Source: Trinickia caryophylli (lineage in GTDB: Bacteria > Pseudomonadota > Gammaproteobacteria > Burkholderiales > Burkholderiaceae). From it: a DNA stretch of 64,000 nucleotides. The translations under genes were made by a program, and so were the position numbers. Shown here one piece after another: positions 45,336-55,662 of the stretch (within the stretch, counting starts at the first letter, position 1; each line of letters begins with the position of its first letter). The notes below the pieces were generated by a model. The model was not told the DNA's origin. It saw only the letters and a list, made by a program, of their open reading frames with translations, and searched no databases. The stretch covers positions 1,364,001-1,428,000 of the forward strand of contig NZ_CP139970.1 of the NCBI RefSeq assembly GCF_034424545.1, in the 5' to 3' direction.

Positions 45336-46466
45336 ATGTACGCAAACGCCCCGCTCATCGGCGCCCCCGGTGGCCGCGCCCGGCTCGATACGCCGGCCCT
45401 CGTCGTCGATCTGCCCGCCCTGAAGCGCAACATCTCGCGCATGGCGGCGCTCGCCCAAGCACGAGGCATTGCGCTGCGCCCGCACGTGAAAAGCCACAAA
45501 TCCGCGCGCATCGCACGGCTCCAAATCGATGCCGGCGCACACGGCGTGTCGTGTGCGACGCTTGGCGAAGCGCAGGTCATGGTCGATGCCGGCATCCGCG
45601 GCGTACTCGTCACGTCGCCCGTCGTCGGCGAGCACAAGGTGCACCGGCTCGTCGAGCTGGCTCGCAAGGCCGGGCCGCGAGCGGTGATGGCGGTCGTCGA
45701 TCATCCCGACAACGTCGCCGAGCTCGCGAGTGCGGCCGCGAGCCTCGCCTTCCCGCTCGGCGTGCTGATCGATTACCACGCCGGCTACGGACGCACCGGC
45801 GTGACCGACGAGCACGCCGCGCTGGCGCTGGCAAAACGGATCGGCGAAGCTGCTCCGCTCGCGCTGCGCGGCCTCCAGGCGTACGGCGGAAACCTGCAGC
45901 ATATCGGGGAACGCGCGCAACGCGAAGCAGCGGCGGCCGCGCTGCGCGCCAGAATCGTGAAGATCGTCGAGACCTTGCAGGCGGCGGGGATCGAACTCGA
46001 AATCGTGACCGGCGTGGGCACCGGCACGCACGACATCGATTCGTCCGACGAGGTCTTCACTGAAATGCAGGTCGGCTCGTACGTCTTCATGGACGCCGAG
46101 TATGCGCAGGTGCTCAGCGCCGCTTCGGATACCCGCTTCGAAACGTCGCTCTTCGTGCAGAGCACGGTCGTGAGCGTGAATGCGCCCGACTGGGTGACGG
46201 TGGATGCCGGCATCAAGAGCTTCGCCACCGACAGCGGCATCCCGCTCGCAGCACGCGGAATCGACGGCCCCTCGCAGTACGCCTTTTTTGGCGACGAGCA
46301 CGGCAAGCTCGTGGTGGACGCCCCGCATCGGCCCACGCTCGGAGCGCATATCGAATTCGTCGCGCCACATTGCGACCCGACTGTCAATCTCCATCAGGTC
46401 TATCACATAGTCGACGGCGATACGCTCGTCGGCATCTGGCCCGTCGACGCGCGCGGGCATTTTTGA
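45336..46466 (+). CDS. DSD1/D-threonine aldolase family PLP enzyme
   Basis: 376 residues of the fold-type III PLP family shared with alanine racemase. The N-terminal barrel begins with [20 protein letters not shown] and the PLP lysine lies in [16 protein letters not shown] (about 53). The metal site that marks D-threonine aldolases and D-serine dehydratases is PHCDPTVN near the C-terminus (His and Asp, one residue apart). It should cleave D-threonine-type beta-hydroxy amino acids to glycine and an aldehyde, or dehydrate D-serine; these cannot be separated by eye. ATG at 45336 is preferred over the TTG at 45303. Confidence 0.83.
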   Translation: MYANAPLIGAPGGRARLDTPALVVDLPALKRNISRMAALAQARGIALRPHVKSHKSARIARLQIDAGAHGVSCATLGEAQVMVDAGIRGVLVTSPVVGEHKVHRLVELARKAGPRAVMAVVDHPDNVAELASAAASLAFPLGVLIDYHAGYGRTGVTDEHAALALAKRIGEAAPLALRGLQAYGGNLQHIGERAQREAAAAALRARIVKIVETLQAAGIELEIVTGVGTGTHDIDSSDEVFTEMQVGSYVFMDAEYAQVLSAASDTRFETSLFVQSTVVSVNAPDWVTVDAGIKSFATDSGIPLAARGIDGPSQYAFFGDEHGKLVVDAPHRPTLGAHIEFVAPHCDPTVNLHQVYHIVDGDTLVGIWPVDARGHF

Positions 46467-46549
46467 GATTTTCGACGCGCGGTGCAGGCGGCTTTCAGCG
46501 CGATGCCCGTTCGTTGTAGTATCGCTAGCACCTCGTTTCCGCCGCCTTC

Positions 46550-47092
46550 ATGAAAATCCTCGGCATCGACCCCGGCTTGCGCGTCACGGGCTTTGGCGTC
46601 ATCGAACAATCCGGCCAGCGCCTCACCTATGTGACGAGCGGCGTCATCCGCACGGCCGATGCCGATCTGCCTTCCCGGCTCGGCACGATCTTCGCGGGCA
46701 TTTCCACGCTGATCCGCGAGTACGCGCCCGATCAGTCGGCCATCGAAAAGGTCTTCGTCAACGTCAATCCGCAATCGACGCTGCTGCTCGGTCAGGCCCG
46801 CGGCGCCGCCATCTGCGGCCTCGTCGCGGGGGGCGTGCCCGTTGCCGAGTACACCGCACTGCAGCTCAAGCAGGCCGTGGTCGGCTACGGCCGGGCGACC
46901 AAGGAGCAAATGCAGCAGATGGTCGGCCGGCTGCTGAACCTGCCGGGCCTGCCCGGCACCGACGCGGCCGATGCGCTCGGCATGGCCATCTGCCACGCGC
47001 ACGGCGGCAGCGCGATCGGCGCACTGGGCGGCATGGCGCCGTCGCTCGCGAAGAAGGGGCTGCGCGTGCGCCGCGGGCGGCTCGTCGGCTAA
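46550..47092 (+). CDS. ruvC: Holliday junction resolvase RuvC
   Basis: 180 residues. The catalytic acidic residues are visible: Asp7 in [19 protein letters not shown], Glu in [10 protein letters not shown], and the C-terminal acidic pair in [19 protein letters not shown]. It cleaves symmetric Holliday junctions with RuvA-RuvB, encoded just downstream in the order C-A-B. Confidence 0.97.
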   Translation: MKILGIDPGLRVTGFGVIEQSGQRLTYVTSGVIRTADADLPSRLGTIFAGISTLIREYAPDQSAIEKVFVNVNPQSTLLLGQARGAAICGLVAGGVPVAEYTALQLKQAVVGYGRATKEQMQQMVGRLLNLPGLPGTDAADALGMAICHAHGGSAIGALGGMAPSLAKKGLRVRRGRLVG

Positions 47093-47181
47093 GGCTTGTC
47101 GCGTCACGCCGGACCGGGCGGTGCAGCGCACGCGCGGCAGTGCGCTACACTCGCGCTTTCGCTCCCCCCCTCGTATCCGTC

Positions 47182-47763
47182 ATGATCGGTCGCATTGCCG
47201 GCACGCTGCTGGAAAAGAATCCGCCTCACCTGCTCGTCGACTGCCACGGCGTCGGCTATGAGATCGACGTGCCGATGAGCACGTTCTACAACCTGCCCGC
47301 CACCGGCGAGAAGGTCATCCTGCTGACCCAGTTGATCGTGCGCGAAGATGCGCATCTGCTCTATGGCTTCGGCACGACGGAGGAACGTACGACGTTTCGA
47401 GAGCTGCTGAAGATCAGCGGCATCGGCGCGCGCATGGCGCTGGCCGTGCTGTCGGGCATGAGCGTGCAGGACCTCTCGCAAGCCGTCACGCTGCAGGACG
47501 CAGCACGCCTCACGCGCGTGCCCGGCATCGGCAAGAAAACGGCCGAACGGCTCTTGCTCGAGCTCAAAGGCAAGCTCGGCGCCGATATCGGCGCCGTTGC
47601 CGCGGCGGCCTCTCCGTCCGACCACGCCTCGGACATTCTCAACGCGCTGCTGGCCCTCGGCTACTCGGAAAAGGAAGCGCTCGCGGCCATCAAGAACGTG
47701 CCGGCCGGCACGGGGGTGTCCGAAGGCATCAAGCTTGCCCTGAAGGCGCTCTCGAAGGGCTGA
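47182..47763 (+). CDS. ruvA: Holliday junction DNA helicase RuvA
   Basis: 193 residues. Domain I starts [20 protein letters not shown]; domain II has the two helix-hairpin-helix motifs ([18 protein letters not shown] and [19 protein letters not shown]); the C-terminal domain III ([19 protein letters not shown]) binds RuvB. The ATG at 47182 is the universal family start; the frame upstream to 47140 is not used. Confidence 0.97.
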   Translation: MIGRIAGTLLEKNPPHLLVDCHGVGYEIDVPMSTFYNLPATGEKVILLTQLIVREDAHLLYGFGTTEERTTFRELLKISGIGARMALAVLSGMSVQDLSQAVTLQDAARLTRVPGIGKKTAERLLLELKGKLGADIGAVAAAASPSDHASDILNALLALGYSEKEALAAIKNVPAGTGVSEGIKLALKALSKG

Positions 47764-47826
47764 GGCAGCTGAGGCCGCGCCGCGTCCGACGCTTGAGCAG
47801 CCGGCGCGCGCGGTACAATGGCGCGC

Positions 47827-48891
47827 ATGATCGAGACCGACAAGCTCGCCGCCGAGCGCATCATTTCCGCCACGCCCGCCTCCTCGCACGAGGAGGCGTT
47901 CGAACGCGCGCTGCGTCCGCGTCAGCTCGACGAATACGTCGGACAGCAAAAAGTCCGCAACCAGCTCGAAATCTTCATCGAGGCCGCCAAGCGCCGCTCG
48001 GAGGCGCTCGACCACGTCCTGCTGTTCGGGCCGCCCGGGCTCGGCAAGACGACGCTCGCGCACATCATTGCACGCGAGATGGGCGTGAACCTGCGGCAAA
48101 CGTCGGGGCCCGTCCTCGAGCGGGCCGGCGATCTGGCCGCCCTGCTGACGAACCTCGAAGCGAACGACGTCCTTTTCATCGACGAGATTCACCGGCTGTC
48201 GCCCGTCGTCGAGGAAATCCTCTATCCGGCGCTCGAGGACTATCAGATCGACATCATGATCGGCGAAGGGCCCGCCGCACGCAGCGTCAAGCTCGACCTT
48301 CAGCCGTTTACGCTCGTCGGCGCCACCACGCGTGCCGGCATGCTCACGAACCCGCTGCGCGACCGCTTCGGCATCGTCGCACGCCTCGAATTCTATGGCG
48401 CCGACGAACTCGCGCGGATCGTCACGCGCTCGGCGTCGCTGCTCGGCGCGCAAATCCATGCCGACGGCGCGCTCGAAATCGCCAAGCGCTCGCGCGGTAC
48501 GCCCCGAATCGCCAACCGGCTCCTGCGCCGCGTGCGCGATTTCGCCGAGGTCAAGGCCGATGGCAACATCACGGCACGCGTGGCCGACTCTGCGCTGAAG
48601 ATGCTCGATGTCGACCCCGTCGGCTTCGACCTCATGGACCGCAAGCTGCTGGAAGCGATCCTGCACAAGTTCGACGGCGGCCCCGTCGGCGTCGACAATC
48701 TGGCGGCCGCCATCGGCGAAGAACGGGATACGATCGAAGACGTTCTGGAGCCCTACCTGATTCAGCAGGGCTATCTGCAGCGCACGCCGCGCGGGCGCGT
48801 AGCCACACTCGCCGCCTATCGGCACTTCGGGCTGGCTGCGCCCGATGCCGCGAGCCCCGTGCGCGGCCTCTGGGACACGGATGCGCCCTGA
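47827..48891 (+). CDS. ruvB: Holliday junction branch migration ATPase RuvB
   Basis: 354 residues. Walker A in [19 protein letters not shown], Walker B in [13 protein letters not shown], sensor 1 in [11 protein letters not shown], and arginine finger region in [14 protein letters not shown]; a C-terminal winged helix follows. [12 protein letters not shown] is the usual beginning in this family; an ATG three codons earlier at 47818 overlaps a TACAAT and is less likely. It lies 63 bp after ruvA. Confidence 0.96.
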   Translation: MIETDKLAAERIISATPASSHEEAFERALRPRQLDEYVGQQKVRNQLEIFIEAAKRRSEALDHVLLFGPPGLGKTTLAHIIAREMGVNLRQTSGPVLERAGDLAALLTNLEANDVLFIDEIHRLSPVVEEILYPALEDYQIDIMIGEGPAARSVKLDLQPFTLVGATTRAGMLTNPLRDRFGIVARLEFYGADELARIVTRSASLLGAQIHADGALEIAKRSRGTPRIANRLLRRVRDFAEVKADGNITARVADSALKMLDVDPVGFDLMDRKLLEAILHKFDGGPVGVDNLAAAIGEERDTIEDVLEPYLIQQGYLQRTPRGRVATLAAYRHFGLAAPDAASPVRGLWDTDAP

Positions 48892-48947
48892 GCGCGCCCC
48901 GCCCCGCGCAGAGGCCCGCTCAGGCGTCACGCAGTGAGGAAAGCACG

Positions 48948-49886
48948 ATGTCCGACCAGGCACGCGACCAGCCCAGCGAGCCCGTCCGGCTCGGGCAGCG
49001 GCTTGCCGGCGCCCTCAGAACGCAGTTGGCGGGCGCCGTCACGCATTTGACCACGGGCGGCGGCGGTCCGTCGCTCGACTACTCGTCTCCGCCGGGCGAT
49101 CCGGGTCTCTTCGGCCCCGATGCCGTCTGCTGGCGCGTGCACGCCGATTTCACGTCGATGATGGTAGGGGGTGTCAGCGCGCTGATGCTGCAGGCGCTGC
49201 ATCCGCTCGCGCTCGCGGGCGTGTGGGATCACTCCACCTTCCGTAACGATATTCTCGGCCGCCTGCGCCGCACCGCAACGTTTATCTCGGGCACGACGTT
49301 CGGCAACCGGCACGATGCGCTGGTGCTGATCGAGCGCGTCAAGCGCATTCACGAGAGCGTCACGGGCGTGGCTCCCGACGGCCGGCCCTACCGCGCCAGC
49401 GATCCCGCGTTGCTTACCTGGGTACACGTTGCCGAAGTGTCGAGCTTTCTGGCCGCACACCTGCGCTATGTGAACCCGGCACTGAGCAATGCGGAGCAGG
49501 ATCGCTATTTCTCCGAAATGGCGCGCATTGCCGCACTGCTGGGCGCGCCCGACGTGCCGGCTTCGCGCCGCGAGATCGCAGCCTATCTGAGCGAGATGCA
49601 GCCGGAACTCGACGCCGGGCCGCGAGTTCAGGAGGTCGTGCGGATTCTGCGGCATGCCGCCCCGCCGTCGCCCCTCGTGCGTCCAGCCGGCGCCATGCTG
49701 ATGCACGCCGGCATTGATTTGCTGCCGCCATGGGCGCAGCGCAAGATCGGCTTCACGGCACTCGCGCGCCTCGGCGGACGATGCGCACGCCCAGGCGTTC
49801 GCGCGTTGGCGCCGGTGCTGCGCTGGGCGCTCGTCAATGGGGTGTCGAAACGGGCACGGCGCCGCGTGGCCGGCACGCAAAGCTGA
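48948..49886 (+). CDS. MpaB/Lcp-like (DUF2236) oxygenase family protein
   Basis: 312 residues, mostly helical. The family pattern is clear: SALMLQALHPLALAGVWDHS (histidine in LHP), TATFISGTTFGNRHDAL, VKRIHESVTGVAPDGRPYRA and SDPALLTWVHVAEVSSF. Relatives include the rubber oxygenase Lcp and the mycophenolic acid oxygenase MpaB, b-type heme proteins; no signal peptide is seen here. Substrate unknown. The ATG at 48948 follows GAGGAAAG. It ends 22 bp before the convergent phosphatase gene. Confidence 0.85.
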   Translation: MSDQARDQPSEPVRLGQRLAGALRTQLAGAVTHLTTGGGGPSLDYSSPPGDPGLFGPDAVCWRVHADFTSMMVGGVSALMLQALHPLALAGVWDHSTFRNDILGRLRRTATFISGTTFGNRHDALVLIERVKRIHESVTGVAPDGRPYRASDPALLTWVHVAEVSSFLAAHLRYVNPALSNAEQDRYFSEMARIAALLGAPDVPASRREIAAYLSEMQPELDAGPRVQEVVRILRHAAPPSPLVRPAGAMLMHAGIDLLPPWAQRKIGFTALARLGGRCARPGVRALAPVLRWALVNGVSKRARRRVAGTQS

Positions 49887-49908
49887 ACGCCGCGGGGAGG
49901 CCCCTTGC

Positions 49909-50586
49909 TCAGCGCCCGGCGGCGGCCCGCCGTGGCTGAAGACCGTCGTCGTCGGCTGCTTCGCCGAGATGATCGACGTCGCCCCAGGAGACGATGTCCA
50001 CCCGCCCTTCGCGATCGAATTCGACCGTATTGATGCTCGCGTTGAGCAGCGGGTAGCTGCGCGGCACGTCGAGCGATAGTCCGCGCGCCCGGCGATAGAT
50101 GCAATCGAGCACGCCGCCGTGTGTGACACAGGCGATACGGCCTTGCGGGTGGGCGACGACGACGTCGGCGACCGCACTCAGCACTCGATCGTAGAACGCA
50201 CGCGACGATTCTCCGCCTTCGGGCACGAACCCGGCATCTCGCGTCTGCCAGACTGCATAGGCTTCAGGAAACCGCGCCGCGATTTCGTGGCGCTCGAGTC
50301 CTTGAAACGCACCATAGTGGCGTTCGCGCAACCCCGGCACGAGTTGCAACGGCAGGCCGAGCACGCTCGCGCTCGGCTGCGCGGTTTGCCGCGCGCGGGT
50401 CAGATCGCTCGCATAGATGGCATCGAGCCCTGAGCCGTCACGGGCCTCACGCTCGAGTCGCGCCGCGAGCCGGTCGGCTTGCGCCACGCCCGATTGCGCG
50501 AGGGGAATATCGATATGGCCCTGAATCCGCTTGACGCGGTTCCATTCGGTTTCGCCGTGGCGGATAAAAAGAATGCGAGTTGTCAT
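49909..50586 (-). CDS. Histidine phosphatase family protein (phosphoglycerate mutase-like)
   Basis: 225 residues. The phosphohistidine motif is ILFIRHGETEWNRVKRIQGH at 5-24, the second catalytic region is ASDLTRARQTAQPSA, Glu in LRERHYGAFQGLE and the second His in IACVTHGGVLDCIYR. This is the branch-1 family with GpmB, CobC and broad phosphatases; a true mutase role is unlikely but the substrate is not defined. The ATG at 50586 sits 8 bp after the dtd stop, so it is in the tyrS-dtd operon. Confidence 0.88.
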   Translation of the reverse strand: MTTRILFIRHGETEWNRVKRIQGHIDIPLAQSGVAQADRLAARLEREARDGSGLDAIYASDLTRARQTAQPSASVLGLPLQLVPGLRERHYGAFQGLERHEIAARFPEAYAVWQTRDAGFVPEGGESSRAFYDRVLSAVADVVVAHPQGRIACVTHGGVLDCIYRRARGLSLDVPRSYPLLNASINTVEFDREGRVDIVSWGDVDHLGEAADDDGLQPRRAAAGR

Positions 50587-50594
50587 GCGATGGC

Positions 50595-51056
50595 TCACGC
50601 GGCGCGCGTGCGCAGCCAGAACGTGACAGGGCCGTCGTTGACGAGCGAGACCTGCATGTCGGCGCCGAACTCTCCCGTCTCGACGTCTGGGTGGCGCGTG
50701 CGCGCTGCGGCGACGAAGTAGTCGAAAAGACGCCTGCCTTCGTCGGGCGGCGCCGCGGGTGTGAAGCTCGGGCGCAAGCCGCTGTCGGTATCGGCAGCAA
50801 GCGTGAACTGCGAAACCAGCAACAGCCCCCCCATGCGCCCGGCCCCATCGATATTCGTCACGGGCAGATTCATCTTGCCGGCTGCGTCGCTGAACACGCG
50901 GTAGCCGAGCACCTTGGCGAGCAGCCTGTCGGCGCTCGCTTCGGTGTCGCCGCGCTCTGCGCAAACGAGTGCGAGCAGCCCGGCTCCGATCTCGCCGGTG
51001 ATACGGCCACCGACGCGCACGTCGGCGCGCGCGACCCGCTGAATCAACGCGATCAT
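50595..51056 (-). CDS. dtd: D-aminoacyl-tRNA deacylase
   Basis: 153 residues. It hydrolyses D-amino acids (and glycine) mischarged on tRNA. Start [17 protein letters not shown] is the family form; the active-site signatures are [13 protein letters not shown] and [15 protein letters not shown], the latter with the cross-subunit Gly-cisPro pair. It directly follows tyrS (10 bp), fitting quality control of tyrosyl-tRNA, a classical DTD substrate. Confidence 0.96.
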   Translation of the reverse strand: MIALIQRVARADVRVGGRITGEIGAGLLALVCAERGDTEASADRLLAKVLGYRVFSDAAGKMNLPVTNIDGAGRMGGLLLVSQFTLAADTDSGLRPSFTPAAPPDEGRRLFDYFVAAARTRHPDVETGEFGADMQVSLVNDGPVTFWLRTRAA

Positions 51057-51066
51057 GGCCGCAACA

Positions 51067-52314
51067 TCATGCCGACAGCGAGACGCGCGCGAACCGGCGC
51101 TTGCCGACCTGCACGACATATTCGCCCGCTTCGATTTTCAGCGCCTTGTCGGACACCGTCGTGCCGTCGATCTTGACACCGCCCTGCTCGATGTTGCGCA
51201 GCGCTTCGCTCGTCGACGGCACGAGCCCGGCCTGCTTGAGCAACTGGCCGATGCCGAGCGGCGCGCCCGCGAGCGAGACGGTCGGAATGTCGTCCGGCAC
51301 GCCGCCCTTCGCGCGGTGGTTGAAATCCTCCAGTGCGCGCTCGGCATCGGCCTGCGAATGAAAGCGGGCGACGATTTCCTGTGCGAGCAGCACCTTGAAG
51401 TCACGCGGGTTGCGCCCTTCCTCGATCTCGCGCTTGAAGCGGGCGATGTCGTCGAGGCTGCGGAACGACAGCAGTTCGTAATAGCGCCACATCAGCGTGT
51501 CGGAAATGCTCATCAGCTTGCCGAACATATCCGACGGCTTTTCTGTGATGCCGACGTAGTTGCCTTTCGATTTCGACATCTTCTCGACGCCGTCGAGCCC
51601 TTCGAGCAGCGGCATCGTGAGGATGCACTGCTGCTCCTGCCCGTACTGCTTCTGGAGTTCGCGCCCCACCAGCAGGTTGAATTTCTGGTCGGTGCCGCCC
51701 AGTTCGAGATCGGCATTGAGCGCCACGGAATCGTAACCCTGCATGAGCGGGTAGAGAAACTCGTGAATCGAGATCGCCACGCCGCCCTGAAAACGCTTCG
51801 TGAAGTCTTCGCGCTCGAGGATGCGCGCGACCGTGTAGCGCGAGGCGAGCTTGATCATGCCGTCGGCACCGAGCGGCATCGACCATTCGCTGTTGAAGCG
51901 GATCTCGGTCTTCTCGCGATCGAGCACGAGCGCAGCCTGGTCGAAGTAAGTCTTCGCATTCGATTCGATCTGCTCGCGCGTGAGCGGCGGGCGCGTTGCG
52001 TTGCGGCCGGAAGGATCGCCGATCAGCGACGTAAAGTCGCCGATCAGAAAGATCACCGTATGGCCGAGATCCTGCAACTGACGCATCTTGTTCAGCACGA
52101 CGGTGTGGCCGATATGGATGTCGGGCGCCGTCGGGTCGAGCCCGAGCTTGATCCGCAGCGGCTTGCCGGTGGCGCCGCTGCGTGCGAGCTTCTGCGCAAA
52201 CTCCTCTTCGATCAGCAGTTCATCGGCACCGCGCTTGGCGACGGCGAGCGCATGGCGGACCTCGTCCGTGACCGGGAACGTCGAGGTGGGTTGGGCAGTG
52301 GACGCGTTGCTCAT
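51067..52314 (-). CDS. tyrS: Tyrosyl-tRNA synthetase
   Basis: 415 residues, class I. HIGH is present as [17 protein letters not shown] and KMSKS as [14 protein letters not shown]; the C-terminal S4 RNA-binding domain starts near [20 protein letters not shown]. It is the TyrZ-like form common in proteobacteria. The ATG at 52314 (MSNASTAQ) is chosen over the frame to 52404, which would overlap the anmK leader. Confidence 0.96.
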   Translation of the reverse strand: MSNASTAQPTSTFPVTDEVRHALAVAKRGADELLIEEEFAQKLARSGATGKPLRIKLGLDPTAPDIHIGHTVVLNKMRQLQDLGHTVIFLIGDFTSLIGDPSGRNATRPPLTREQIESNAKTYFDQAALVLDREKTEIRFNSEWSMPLGADGMIKLASRYTVARILEREDFTKRFQGGVAISIHEFLYPLMQGYDSVALNADLELGGTDQKFNLLVGRELQKQYGQEQQCILTMPLLEGLDGVEKMSKSKGNYVGITEKPSDMFGKLMSISDTLMWRYYELLSFRSLDDIARFKREIEEGRNPRDFKVLLAQEIVARFHSQADAERALEDFNHRAKGGVPDDIPTVSLAGAPLGIGQLLKQAGLVPSTSEALRNIEQGGVKIDGTTVSDKALKIEAGEYVVQVGKRRFARVSLSA

Positions 52315-52510
52315 CTGGGAATCTGTCGGGCGGAAACGTTGCAAAAGTCTCAATTCTCCCATATTCTCGCCGCGCCCCGCCCTGTCAGTTCCGCTGACGT
52401 GCAAGCCCCGCAGCGGGGATAATCTATAGCCACTGCCACGACGATGCTCGAAGGCGAAGCTCGAGCACTTTCATCACGCCAAGGCCGCCCAAGACGACGA
52501 GGAGCCCTCC

Positions 52511-53665
52511 GTGCCACGAACCCCAACCGCCGCACCCGGCGACGGTGATGCGATCTACTTCGGCCTGATGTCGGGCACGAGCATGGACGGTGTCGACGGC
52601 ATCGCCGCGCGGTTTTCGCCGGCCAAGGCGCCCGTCGTGCTGGCGGATGCGTTCGTCGGCTTTGCCGACGGTCTGCGCGAGGCGCTGTTCGCGCTGCAAC
52701 AGCCGGGCGAAAACGAGATCGAACGCGAAGCGCTGGCGGCATCGGCGCTCGCCGCGCGCTACGCCGTGTGCTGCCATGAGCTGCTGCGCTCCGCCGGCAT
52801 CGCGCCGTCGGACGTCCGGGCGGTCGGCGTGCACGGCCAAACCATTCGCCACCGCGTCGATCTCGGCTTCACGCGCCAAACCAACAACCCGTCGCTGCTC
52901 GCGGAAATGACGCATATCGACGTCGTAGCCGACTTCCGCAGCCGCGATGTGGCGGCCGGCGGTCAGGGCGCACCGCTCGCACCGGCATTCCATGCGCAGA
53001 TATTCGGCAGCGAGAACGAAACGCGCGTCGTCTGCAATCTGGGCGGCATCAGCAACATCACGATCCTGCCCGCGGGCGGCACGCAGGCCGTACGCGGCTT
53101 CGATTGCGGTCCGGCGAACGTCCTGCTCGACGAATGGGCGAAGCGCAAGCTCGGCACGCCTTTCGATGAAGGCGGGCGTTTCGCCGCAAGCGGTAACGTG
53201 CACCAGGCGCTCTTGAACGTTCTGCTCGACGAGCCGTTTTTCGAGCTGCAGCCGCCGAAAAGCACGGGGCGGGATCTGTTCAACGCCGATTGGCTCGATA
53301 CGAAGCTACGCGGCTTCGAGCAATTGAGCCCGGCAGACGTTCAAGCGACGCTCACCGCGCTGACCGCCGTCACGATCGCCCGGGAAATCGAACGGCATGC
53401 GGGCGGTTGCCGCGCGGTCTATGTGTGCGGCGGCGGCGCGCGCAACCCGCACCTGCTGGCCGCATTGGCCGACGCGCTGGAGAAAACGGGGGTGAGCGGT
53501 GCGCGCGTGGAGACGACGGACGCGCTGGGGGTACCGCCCAATCACGTGGAAGCGCTGGCGTTCGCGTGGCTGGCCATGCGTTGCGTCGAGCGCGAAAGCG
53601 GCAATCTGCCGGCCGTGACGGGCGCAGCGGGCGAGCGCGTGCTGGGCGCGATCTACCCGCGGTGA
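52511..53665 (+). CDS. anmK: Anhydro-N-acetylmuramic acid kinase
   Basis: 384 residues of the ASKHA fold. It hydrolyses and phosphorylates 1,6-anhydroMurNAc from cell-wall turnover to MurNAc-6-P. Seen: [20 protein letters not shown], the catalytic Asp region [20 protein letters not shown], and NLGGISNIT then [15 protein letters not shown]. Start is GTG at 52511. The 196-bp gap to divergent tyrS has no gene. Confidence 0.95.
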   Translation: MPRTPTAAPGDGDAIYFGLMSGTSMDGVDGIAARFSPAKAPVVLADAFVGFADGLREALFALQQPGENEIEREALAASALAARYAVCCHELLRSAGIAPSDVRAVGVHGQTIRHRVDLGFTRQTNNPSLLAEMTHIDVVADFRSRDVAAGGQGAPLAPAFHAQIFGSENETRVVCNLGGISNITILPAGGTQAVRGFDCGPANVLLDEWAKRKLGTPFDEGGRFAASGNVHQALLNVLLDEPFFELQPPKSTGRDLFNADWLDTKLRGFEQLSPADVQATLTALTAVTIAREIERHAGGCRAVYVCGGGARNPHLLAALADALEKTGVSGARVETTDALGVPPNHVEALAFAWLAMRCVERESGNLPAVTGAAGERVLGAIYPR

Positions 53666-53711
53666 GCGGTGAGCCGCGTCAGTCGCACAATTTCCCGGCA
53701 TCAATGAGAAA

Positions 53712-53728
53712 CGGGGCCATAGGCCCCG
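53712..53728 (-). terminator. Hairpin between convergent anmK and erpA
   Basis: CGGGGCC, ATA and GGCCCCG form a 7-bp stem. On the minus strand it is followed by TTTCTCATTG, 74 bp beyond the erpA stop, so it most likely ends erpA transcription. Confidence 0.6.
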
Positions 53729-53801
53729 CTTGGCGCAATCGATCACAATCGCTCGGCCGGCGGCCCGCACTCGCCGGGTGCCGGCCTGCGATCGGGCTCG
53801 T

Positions 53802-54167
53802 TCAGACGGAAAACGACGATCCGCAGCCGCAGGTGCTGTTTGCGTTCGGATTCTTGATGACGAACTGCGCGCCGTTGAGGTCGTCCTTATAGTCGATCTC
53901 TGCGCCAACGAGGTACTGATAGCTCATCGAATCAATGAGCAACTGCACGCCCGCCTTGTTCATGATGGTGTCGTCTTCGTTCACCGTCTCGTCGAACGTG
54001 AAGCCGTACTGGAAGCCCGAGCACCCGCCGCCCTGCACGAACACGCGCAGTTTGAGCTCAGGGTTGCCCTCTTCGTCGATCAATTGCTTCACTTTCTCGG
54101 CCGCCGCGTCCGTGAAGACGAAGGGGGCCGGCATTTCGGTCACGGGATTTTCGGTCACGGCGTTCAT
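53802..54167 (-). CDS. erpA: Iron-sulfur cluster insertion protein ErpA
   Basis: 121 residues of the A-type carrier family. Cluster-ligand cysteines are in [14 protein letters not shown] (about 49) and the terminal STCGCGSSF (two cysteines). The family start [19 protein letters not shown] is clear. ErpA delivers clusters to apoproteins such as IspG/IspH. It follows rplM-rpsI on the minus strand but is separated from rpsI by a strong terminator. Confidence 0.96.
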   Translation of the reverse strand: MNAVTENPVTEMPAPFVFTDAAAEKVKQLIDEEGNPELKLRVFVQGGGCSGFQYGFTFDETVNEDDTIMNKAGVQLLIDSMSYQYLVGAEIDYKDDLNGAQFVIKNPNANSTCGCGSSFSV

Positions 54168-54321
54168 TCGAACTCTCCAAAAAAGCTGCTACCCGCCATT
54201 GTAGGGTGCTTCCGAAGATCGTGCTGGAAGCCCTCGAAATCAATGGGTGCTTGCAAAATCGGGGCAGAGCCCTCTGCCCATGGGTAGCCGAACGTTGCGC
54301 CCGACAGTTGCGCCCACACGA

Positions 54322-54360
54322 CAAAAAAGCCGCCCATGCGGTTCGCATCGGCGGCTTTTT
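54322..54360. terminator. Bidirectional-looking intrinsic terminator after rpsI
   Basis: GCCGCC-C-ATGCG pairs with CGCAT-C-GGCGGC around a 3-nt loop, with six A before and five T after. On the minus strand it gives a strong hairpin plus T-run 45-80 bp past the rpsI stop. Confidence 0.9.
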
Positions 54361-54404
54361 CGTGCAGCCACGCCGGAAACACCGGCGCGGCGTGCAAAGC
54401 GGGA

Positions 54405-54797
54405 TTAACGCTTCGAGAACTGCTTGCGGCGGCGTGCCTTGTGGAAGCCGACCTTCTTGCGCTCCACTTCACGAGCGTCACGCGTCACGAAGCCGGCGCT
54501 CGACAGTGCCGGCTTCAGCGTTGCGTCGTAGTCCATCAGCGCACGGGTGATACCGTGGCGAACGGCGCCTGCCTGGCCCGTTTCACCGCCGCCCGCGACG
54601 TTGACCTTGATGTCGAACGTCGCGGCGTGGTTCGTGAGCTCGAGCGGCTGACGAACGATCATCAGCGATGTTTCGCGCGAGAAGTAATCCGCGATGGGCT
54701 TGCCGTTGACGACGATGTCGCCCTTGCCAGCCTTGATGAAGACACGAGCGACGGCGCTTTTGCGGCGGCCCGTACCATAGTTCCAGTTACCGATCAT
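54405..54797 (-). CDS. rpsI: 30S ribosomal protein S9
   Basis: 130 residues. Family features: [20 protein letters not shown] at the N-terminus and the C-terminal tail ending [14 protein letters not shown], whose final Lys-Arg reaches the P-site tRNA. It lies 11 bp after rplM, the conserved rplM-rpsI operon. Confidence 0.98.
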   Translation of the reverse strand: MIGNWNYGTGRRKSAVARVFIKAGKGDIVVNGKPIADYFSRETSLMIVRQPLELTNHAATFDIKVNVAGGGETGQAGAVRHGITRALMDYDATLKPALSSAGFVTRDAREVERKKVGFHKARRRKQFSKR

Positions 54798-54808
54798 GTA
54801 CGATCCCC

Positions 54809-55237
54809 TTAGATCTCGAGCACTTTCGGCTGCTGCGCCGTGTGCGGATGCGTGGCTTCAGCGTAGACCTTCAGCTTCTTGATCATCGCGTAGCCGAGCG
54901 GGCCCTTCGGGAGCATGCCCTTGACGGCCTTCTCGAGCGCGCGGCCCGGGAAACGCTCTTGCATCTTGCCGAACGTCGTCTCGTAGATACCGCCCGGGTA
55001 GCCCGAGTGACGGTAGTACTTCTTGTCCGTGGTCTTGTTGCCCGTGACCTTCAGCTTGCCGGCGTTGATGACGACGATGAAATCGCCAGTGTCGACGTGC
55101 GGAGTGAACTCAGGCTTGTGTTTGCCGCGAAGACGGCGTGCCACTTCGCTGGCGACACGGCCGAGAACCTTATCCGTCGCGTCAATCACGTACCATTCGC
55201 GCTTCACCTCTTCGGCTTTTGCGGAAAAAGTCTTCAT
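54809..55237 (-). CDS. rplM: 50S ribosomal protein L13
   Basis: 142 residues, universal length. Seen: [20 protein letters not shown], the conserved [20 protein letters not shown] and [20 protein letters not shown]. The ATG at 55237 ([15 protein letters not shown]) is the standard start; the longer frame upstream covers the untranslated leader. In E. coli L13 represses its own operon by binding the leader; whether that holds here is not visible. Confidence 0.98.
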   Translation of the reverse strand: MKTFSAKAEEVKREWYVIDATDKVLGRVASEVARRLRGKHKPEFTPHVDTGDFIVVINAGKLKVTGNKTTDKKYYRHSGYPGGIYETTFGKMQERFPGRALEKAVKGMLPKGPLGYAMIKKLKVYAEATHPHTAQQPKVLEI

Positions 55238-55385
55238 GATCGATCCAAAAAAATAGGCCAGCCCTTGATGTTGTTCCTGCTTGGATGGTGCGCTTCGAGG
55301 CGCGGTGCAGGCTCTCCCTGTTCTTCTTCCGCGGGCGTGGTTGCGGAAGAGCCCTGAATTATAAAGGAATTCGAACCGCCTAGTC

Positions 55386-55416
55386 AAAAAAAAGCCCGAA
55401 CGCTCGGTTCGGGCTT
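55386..55416 (-). terminator. Intrinsic terminator of the predicted small RNA
   Basis: Stem of ten pairs around a 5-nt loop (GCTCG), followed on the minus strand by eight T. No protein-coding gene on the minus strand lies immediately upstream, which is why a separate transcript is inferred. Confidence 0.9.
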
Positions 55417-55478
55417 AATCCACCTAAGGAGGAGGGTGGAGGAGACATGCGGAGATTGCCGGACGTCAGCAATCAATG
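55386..55478 (-). ncRNA. Predicted small RNA with anti-Shine-Dalgarno motifs
   Basis: About 93 nt on the minus strand between rplM and the OsmC gene. It has its own promoter (55485-55513) and ends in a textbook intrinsic terminator (55386-55416, 10-bp stem AAGCCCGAAC/GTTCGGGCTT then eight T). Between them the RNA carries two blocks CUCCUCC (complement of 55426-55445) in an unpaired, pyrimidine-rich stretch that could base-pair with ribosome-binding sites. No start codon with a credible frame is seen. This is the layout of an Hfq-type trans-acting sRNA; targets are unknown. Confidence 0.7.
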
Positions 55479-55484
55479 TGTTGC

Positions 55485-55513
55485 ATTGTACAGACGCATC
55501 GCCCAGCATGCAA
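55485..55513 (-). promoter_or_regulatory. Sigma-70 promoter of the predicted small RNA
   Basis: On the minus strand TTGCAT (55508-55513), a 17-bp spacer and TACAAT (55485-55490). This is one of the best promoter matches in the window and points at a start near 55478. Confidence 0.7.
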
Positions 55514-55662
55514 GAAAATTTGCATTGCGAAAACGGAACTCATAATGCGAAATGAAGGGCATGCCGCGCCGGCTCGGCGGAGCGGGCGGCGCACGGCTAC
55601 AATGCGCCTTCGATTGACCGACTCATTGATTCACCGATTACACACTCGACGGGAGCCACGAT

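Noticed and set aside
52315..52510. A possible missing M23 peptidase gene between tyrS and anmK
   Set aside because: I recall such a gene there in some relatives, but the 196-bp gap shows no remnant and I cannot verify the comparison.
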